Virus record (IMG/VR): IMGVR_UViG_3300045135_001738
Span: 1-20,957 of that record
From: a virus
DNA length: 20,957 bases
Reading direction: 5' to 3' (one strand)
This document shows positions 18,832-20,957 of this stretch, piece after piece. The first letter of the stretch is position 1; each line of letters opens with the position of its first letter. A model generated the notes under the pieces. It worked only from the letters and a program-made list of their open reading frames with translations, made no database searches and was not told the origin of the DNA. A program made the translations under genes and the position numbers.

Positions 18832-19141
18832 CAGACAGATTAACGAAGTTTTTGGTATGCGTGTTCGCGTTGCTCTTGCGGCAGCGCGAGTTGGGCGGTC
18901 TGAACTTGCCAAAGCGTGCAACGTCTCGCCGCAGGCAGTGCAACGGTGGTGTGATGGGTCATCCCTTCCATCAAGCGGCAACTTGATGCGACTTTGCGAC
19001 CTGACGAGGTGTAGTGCGGAATGGCTTATGTGGCCGCACCCTGTAGACATTCGCAGCACAGAATGGGCCATAAACGGGACGCACATAAAAAACATTGTCC
19101 GCACCACCCTCGCAGAACTGACAGGAGGCAATGATGAGTGA
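18824..19141 (+). CDS. XRE-family (Cro/CI-type) HTH regulator carrying the cassette tail (105 aa)
   Basis: Residues 8-70 form a Cro/CI helix-turn-helix domain: EVFGMRVRVALAAARVGRSE, then LAKACNVSPQAVQRWCDGSS with the recognition helix near 36-45, and LMRLCDLTRCSAEWLMW. After a short linker the protein ends NIVRTTLAELTGGNDE, the same tail as the coiled-coil cassette proteins, which is not part of any XRE domain I know. It is the only recognisable sequence-specific repressor in the window and could bind one of the palindromic operators, though that is not shown. It starts with ATGAGTGA, overlapping the previous gene by 8 bases. Confidence 0.85.
   Translation: MSDRQINEVFGMRVRVALAAARVGRSELAKACNVSPQAVQRWCDGSSLPSSGNLMRLCDLTRCSAEWLMWPHPVDIRSTEWAINGTHIKNIVRTTLAELTGGNDE
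19112..19141 (+). repeat. Cassette junction repeat, copy 4
   Basis: Identical in its 30 bp to copy 2. The preceding CGCACCACCCTC also matches copy 2 upstream sequence at 10 of 12 positions. Confidence 0.85.
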
Positions 19142-19361
19142 TGATAGTCCAGAATGGGAAGCCTTTGTTGCAGTGTATCGCATCAGAGACGATCTAGAAG
19201 CAGCCATCAAAAAAGCGATGGACGTGCTATGGGACGCGCCCGATGGCAATAAATGGGACACCGCTCACAAGGCCGCAGAGGCTGTCTATGAGGACGCAGA
19301 CCTGTGGAACAACCTGCAAACCGTGATCGACGCATTAGAGGAACTGAGCGATGAAGAATGA
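19134..19361 (+). CDS. Cassette-array helical protein (75 aa)
   Basis: Begins MSDDSPEWEAFVAVYRIRDD and is acidic and helical throughout, with three Trp. The end, VIDALEELSDEE, looks like a decayed form of the shared tail. I choose ATG 19134 over 19131 because of the 5-base spacing to AGGAGG used at sister junctions. It overlaps the next gene by 11 bases. No family recognised. Confidence 0.68.
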   Translation: MSDDSPEWEAFVAVYRIRDDLEAAIKKAMDVLWDAPDGNKWDTAHKAAEAVYEDADLWNNLQTVIDALEELSDEE

Positions 19362-19572
19362 TAGTTGCATGACATGCCGTTACTGGATGCACATAGATCA
19401 CCACGCGGACTTCCCAGACGAACCGCTTGCCCACTGGGGTATCTGCCGCAGGTATCCCCCGGCGGTGGGCCACGCTGAGGACAGCGGCTATGGCTTCAAC
19501 TCGAACACGCCCGGCGGCTGGCCGATCACTGACGGCAGCGACTGGTGCGGAGAAGCACGGAGGCAAAGATGA
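19351..19572 (+). CDS. Small four-Cys protein, possible metal-binding (73 aa)
   Basis: The pattern is C6-x2-C9 (SCMTCRYW), C32 in GICRRYPP, and C66 in DWCGEARRQR, with several His near 13-18. Small proteins with CxxCxYW...GxCRRYPP...DWCGE occur widely in phages and proteobacteria in my memory, and likely bind zinc or an iron-sulfur cluster. This protein has no cassette tail. GAGG precedes the ATG, and its end supplies GGAGG for the next gene. A related cysteine layout occurs in the 143-aa late protein (4009-4440). Confidence 0.72.
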   Translation: MKNDSCMTCRYWMHIDHHADFPDEPLAHWGICRRYPPAVGHAEDSGYGFNSNTPGGWPITDGSDWCGEARRQR

Positions 19573-19820
19573 TTGATCCCTTGGTAAAGCGACTACGCAC
19601 TAGTCTTTCCATGTTGGCTCAAGAAGAAGCAGCCGACCGCATCGAAGAACTGGAGGCAAAGCAGAAAAAGGCCGCAGAATACTTTGCCAAAATAATCCTG
19701 CACTGCGCCAACTTTGGCCGAGGCGTTCCATCCATAGATGAACGGATTATTGAGCGGTGCGAGGAGACAGCGGCCAACGCCATTGAATATCTGTCAGGAG
19801 GCAAGGATGGACAGGCGTAG
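19569..19820 (+). CDS. Cassette-array coiled-coil protein with decayed tail (83 aa)
   Basis: I start at ATG 19569 (MIDPLVKRLRTSLSMLAQEE) with GGAGG 5 bases upstream. AADRIEELEAKQKKAAEYFA repeats the coiled coil of the 179-aa protein, including 20 identical bases. The rest is helical (DERIIERCEETAANAIEYLS) and ends SGGKDGQA, a read-through version of the shared tail because the TGA is replaced by GGA. It overlaps the Tat-signal gene by 14 bases. Confidence 0.72.
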   Translation: MIDPLVKRLRTSLSMLAQEEAADRIEELEAKQKKAAEYFAKIILHCANFGRGVPSIDERIIERCEETAANAIEYLSGGKDGQA

Positions 19821-20250
19821 TTTTCTAAAGGGGCTTGCAGCTGCCACAGGTAGCTCATTATTTGCCAGCACGGCAATTGCACGCCTTGCCCCAGTGCCGA
19901 GCGAAGGCAATGTCATTGGCTATGGCTATGAAAATGCCGGTAATGGTTTTTATCGCATCTGGAAAACGGTGCGTGGTAATATGAACGCCGGATTGTCATT
20001 ATCATTCGGTAAAGATGGCTTGCATGTGACGCCAGAAAGCAGGGCGATGCTATCGCAAACAAGCGATGATGAAGTGACGTTTTCTTGTTATATCAAATCG
20101 CCAGATGTGGAGCCGACGATTGACATAATAGAGATGTGGGCAGAGGACAAGGGCGACGACTGGATTGTGAACGAATCTAAACACTATCCGCAAATAGAAA
20201 TTGGGGCAAAGCCTACCAGCTACATCAGGACAGGAGACAAGGATGAGTGA
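19807..20250 (+). CDS. Tat-exported protein with fibre-like (carbohydrate-binding type) domain (147 aa)
   Basis: The start is ATG 19807 with AGGAGG 5 bases upstream in a junction-like sequence. MDRRSFLKGLAAATGSSLFA is a textbook twin-arginine signal (RRSFLK, then an Ala-rich h-region), with cleavage probably after STAIA. The mature part contains ENAGNGFYRIWKTV, VTFSCYIKSPD and PQIEIGAKPTSYIRT. These resemble elements of a beta-sandwich module common in phage fibre proteins (GNGWYR, YTFSVYVKAG, QLExGxxATSYIPT). A Tat signal on such a module is unusual; the product would fold in the host cytoplasm and be exported to the periplasm or envelope. It ends in the shared GDKDE-type junction. Confidence 0.75.
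   Translation: MDRRSFLKGLAAATGSSLFASTAIARLAPVPSEGNVIGYGYENAGNGFYRIWKTVRGNMNAGLSLSFGKDGLHVTPESRAMLSQTSDDEVTFSCYIKSPDVEPTIDIIEMWAEDKGDDWIVNESKHYPQIEIGAKPTSYIRTGDKDE
20227..20250 (+). repeat. Cassette junction repeat, diverged copy
   Basis: AGGACAGGAGACAAGG followed by ATGAGTGA. It keeps the Shine-Dalgarno, K-D-E-stop and 8-base overlap of the strict copies. Less complete copies are GGAGGCAAAGATGA (19560-19573) and CTGTCAGGAGGCAAGGATGG (19791-19810). Confidence 0.7.
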
Positions 20251-20479
20251 CAAACCAAGAGACGGAGAAGTCCGAGCCGTGAATTACATCATCGGCGTAA
20301 CAGATGATGGGGGGCCGATCATCAACCACCGACTTGAGCAATATTACTCAGGCAAGTGGAAGCCGATCCGTGTTTATCACGAGGATGCAGAACTGACAGG
20401 TGGCAATGATGGCCGCAGTGGCTTTGACGAGTATGGTCACTACGGAGAGAACAACCCACCCGTTGGTAGCGGCAAATGA
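20243..20479 (+). CDS. Cassette-array protein with an internal, read-through junction (78 aa)
   Basis: Begins MSDKPRDGEVRAVNYIIGVT. The first 50 residues read as a small beta domain (DDGGPIINHRLEQYYSGKWK). Then AELTGGND appears in frame at 49-56, encoded by a junction copy whose AGGAGG has become AGGTGG and whose stop is lost, and the protein goes on for about 22 polar residues (GRSGFDEYGHYGENNPPVGS). It looks like two cassettes fused by decay of a junction. Function unknown. Confidence 0.65.
   Translation: MSDKPRDGEVRAVNYIIGVTDDGGPIINHRLEQYYSGKWKPIRVYHEDAELTGGNDGRSGFDEYGHYGENNPPVGSGK
20387..20412 (+). repeat. Decayed cassette junction inside a gene
   Basis: GCAGAACTGACAGGTGG then CAATGATGGC matches copies 2 and 4 except that the Shine-Dalgarno is AGGTGG and ATGAGTGA is ATGGCCGC. 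No gene starts here. Confidence 0.75.
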
Positions 20480-20640
20480 CAACCCCCATGCATAAGCACA
20501 GGGCGCGTTCTAACGAGGTATCTTTGAAGATGCGGCTTGCTGCGTCTAAGAACGTTAGGACGCGCCACAGGGATGGAATAAAGATTACTGTTGCGAAAGC
20601 GCCGTGGGAGCGGAAGCCTGAGAGGGAGTCAAAGAAGTGA
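20476..20640 (+). CDS. Small very basic protein (54 aa)
   Basis: Starts at ATG 20476 by an ATGA overlap. The product (MTTPMHKHRARSNEVSLKMR, then LAASKNVRTRHRDGIKITVA and a KPERESKK end) has about one third Lys, Arg and His, suggesting nucleic-acid binding. A 14-bp inverted repeat (20502-20566) lies inside it, which may constrain its sequence. The ribosome site is weak. It ends by a GTGA overlap with the next gene. Confidence 0.55.
   Translation: MTTPMHKHRARSNEVSLKMRLAASKNVRTRHRDGIKITVAKAPWERKPERESKK
20502..20566. repeat. 14-bp inverted repeat with two inner hairpins
   Basis: GGCGCGTTCTAACG (20502-20515) and CGTTAGGACGCGCC (20553-20566) are complementary at 13 of 14 positions, and the odd pair is G-T. 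The 37-base loop contains ATCTT-TG-AAGAT and GCGGC-TT-GCTGC, so the RNA or single strand could form a three-way structure. Confidence 0.65.
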
Positions 20641-20843
20641 CGCCAGAGGACATTGAGAGGATTTGTTCGGATTTTGTTCGTGATGTTCCCATTGAGATAA
20701 GCCGAACAAGTGTTAGGGATATTGTGTGCGAAATCCTGTGGCAGTTAGAGGTTCCGCCGCAGGATTTGCCTTTGCTTATGTTGTTGATTTTAGACAAGTA
20801 TTCGATGTCGAATGTGCTTGAACAGGCACGGAACAGCAGGTAA
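20637..20843 (+). CDS. Small acidic helical protein, GTG start (68 aa)
   Basis: Starts at GTG 20637, overlapping the previous stop as GTGA, with GGGAG 8 bases upstream. The protein (MTPEDIERICSDFVRDVPIE at the start, then VRDIVCEILWQLEVPPQDLP and LLMLLILDKYSMSNVLEQAR) is helical with a hydrophobic middle. No family recognised. It is the last gene I can place with confidence in the operon. Its start region contains GTTC-N7-GTTC (20663-20677). Confidence 0.62.
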   Translation: MTPEDIERICSDFVRDVPIEISRTSVRDIVCEILWQLEVPPQDLPLLMLLILDKYSMSNVLEQARNSR

Positions 20844-20914
20844 AAAAATCGAGCAGGGCGCTTTATCAGAATCAACACTGCAACTCAATTGCTACACCGG
20901 GTGACTCAAGGGTG

Positions 20915-20957
20915 GTGATTTTGGTTATGGTTGAAGCTACCAAATGCGCTAACATTC
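20915..20957 (+). CDS. Possible start of a further gene (partial at right edge)
   Basis: After 71 bases with no gene, a frame opens at GTG 20915 or ATG 20927 and is still open at the edge (MILVMVEATKCANI from the GTG). AAGGGTGG lies just upstream. Too little is visible to assign a product. Confidence 0.3.
   Translation, partial: MILVMVEATKCANI

Noticed and set aside
20663-20677. GTTC-N7-GTTC, the form of the alphaproteobacterial LexA box
   Set aside because: It lies inside the 68-aa gene about 25 bases after its start, not in a promoter, and GTTCG words are common in the coding strand here, so chance is likely.

Overview
The window is part of a tailed dsDNA phage genome, densely packed and split into two divergent arms. 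The left arm (1-14192, minus strand) carries packaging and head-assembly genes. The right arm (14770 to the end, plus strand) carries about twenty small genes of early or accessory type. The portal, scaffold, GroES-like and short Gly-rich proteins resemble, from memory, those of uncultured marine podovirus-like phages. A GcrA/Myb-like DNA-binding protein weakly suggests an alphaproteobacterial host. No integrase, tRNA, rRNA, IS element or CRISPR array was seen.

Left arm, in order of transcription (right to left): a 220-aa unknown and the small terminase subunit (14192-12998); a three-gene operon of small unknowns (12560-11967); a 110-aa unknown (11809-11477); an amidoligase fused to a winged-helix-like domain (11037-9943); then a late operon starting at 9662 with a 79-aa unknown, a 947-aa low-complexity protein, the large terminase, four small proteins joined mostly by TAATG stop/start overlaps, the portal, a pair of out-of-frame nested genes, a 65-aa protein, a GroES-like co-chaperonin and the scaffold, which runs off the left edge. 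The small and large terminase genes are thus about 6.5 kb apart, separated by separately promoted accessory units.

The centre (14193-14769) is a divergent, AT-rich control region with ACGTTA-type repeats and is a candidate replication origin. On its plus side a gamma-glutamylcyclotransferase-like gene stands alone between its own promoter and terminator. Its promoter carries a TGGGATATATCCCA palindrome over the -10; the amidoligase promoter, 3.6 kb away on the other strand, carries TGGGATAAATCCCA at the matching place. One gene would make an amide or gamma-glutamyl-type bond and the other would break one, so the pair may form a co-regulated peptide-tagging or modification system.

From 15459 to 20843 nineteen small genes form one unbroken operon, nearly all overlapping, many by exactly 8 bases. 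It encodes a Cys4x2 zinc protein, a two-TM protein, a two-repeat Myb-like DNA-binding protein, a secreted protein, a HicA-like protein, and then an array of cassettes. In the array, gene after gene ends in a nearly identical 30-bp junction that encodes the tail AELTGGxDE, a perfect Shine-Dalgarno and the next ATGAGTGA. An XRE repressor-like protein and a Tat-signal protein with a fibre-like domain sit in this array.

Five promoters with TTGAC-like -35 boxes and 16-17 bp spacers were found around the accessory genes, four of them sharing a TCTAG...GGAG leader. Three minus-strand promoters are preceded by a GAACAATTGTTC palindrome. CCCGAT/CCCGAA repeat clusters fill the accessory intergenic gaps. 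All functional calls rest on reading the translated sequence; no database search was possible.
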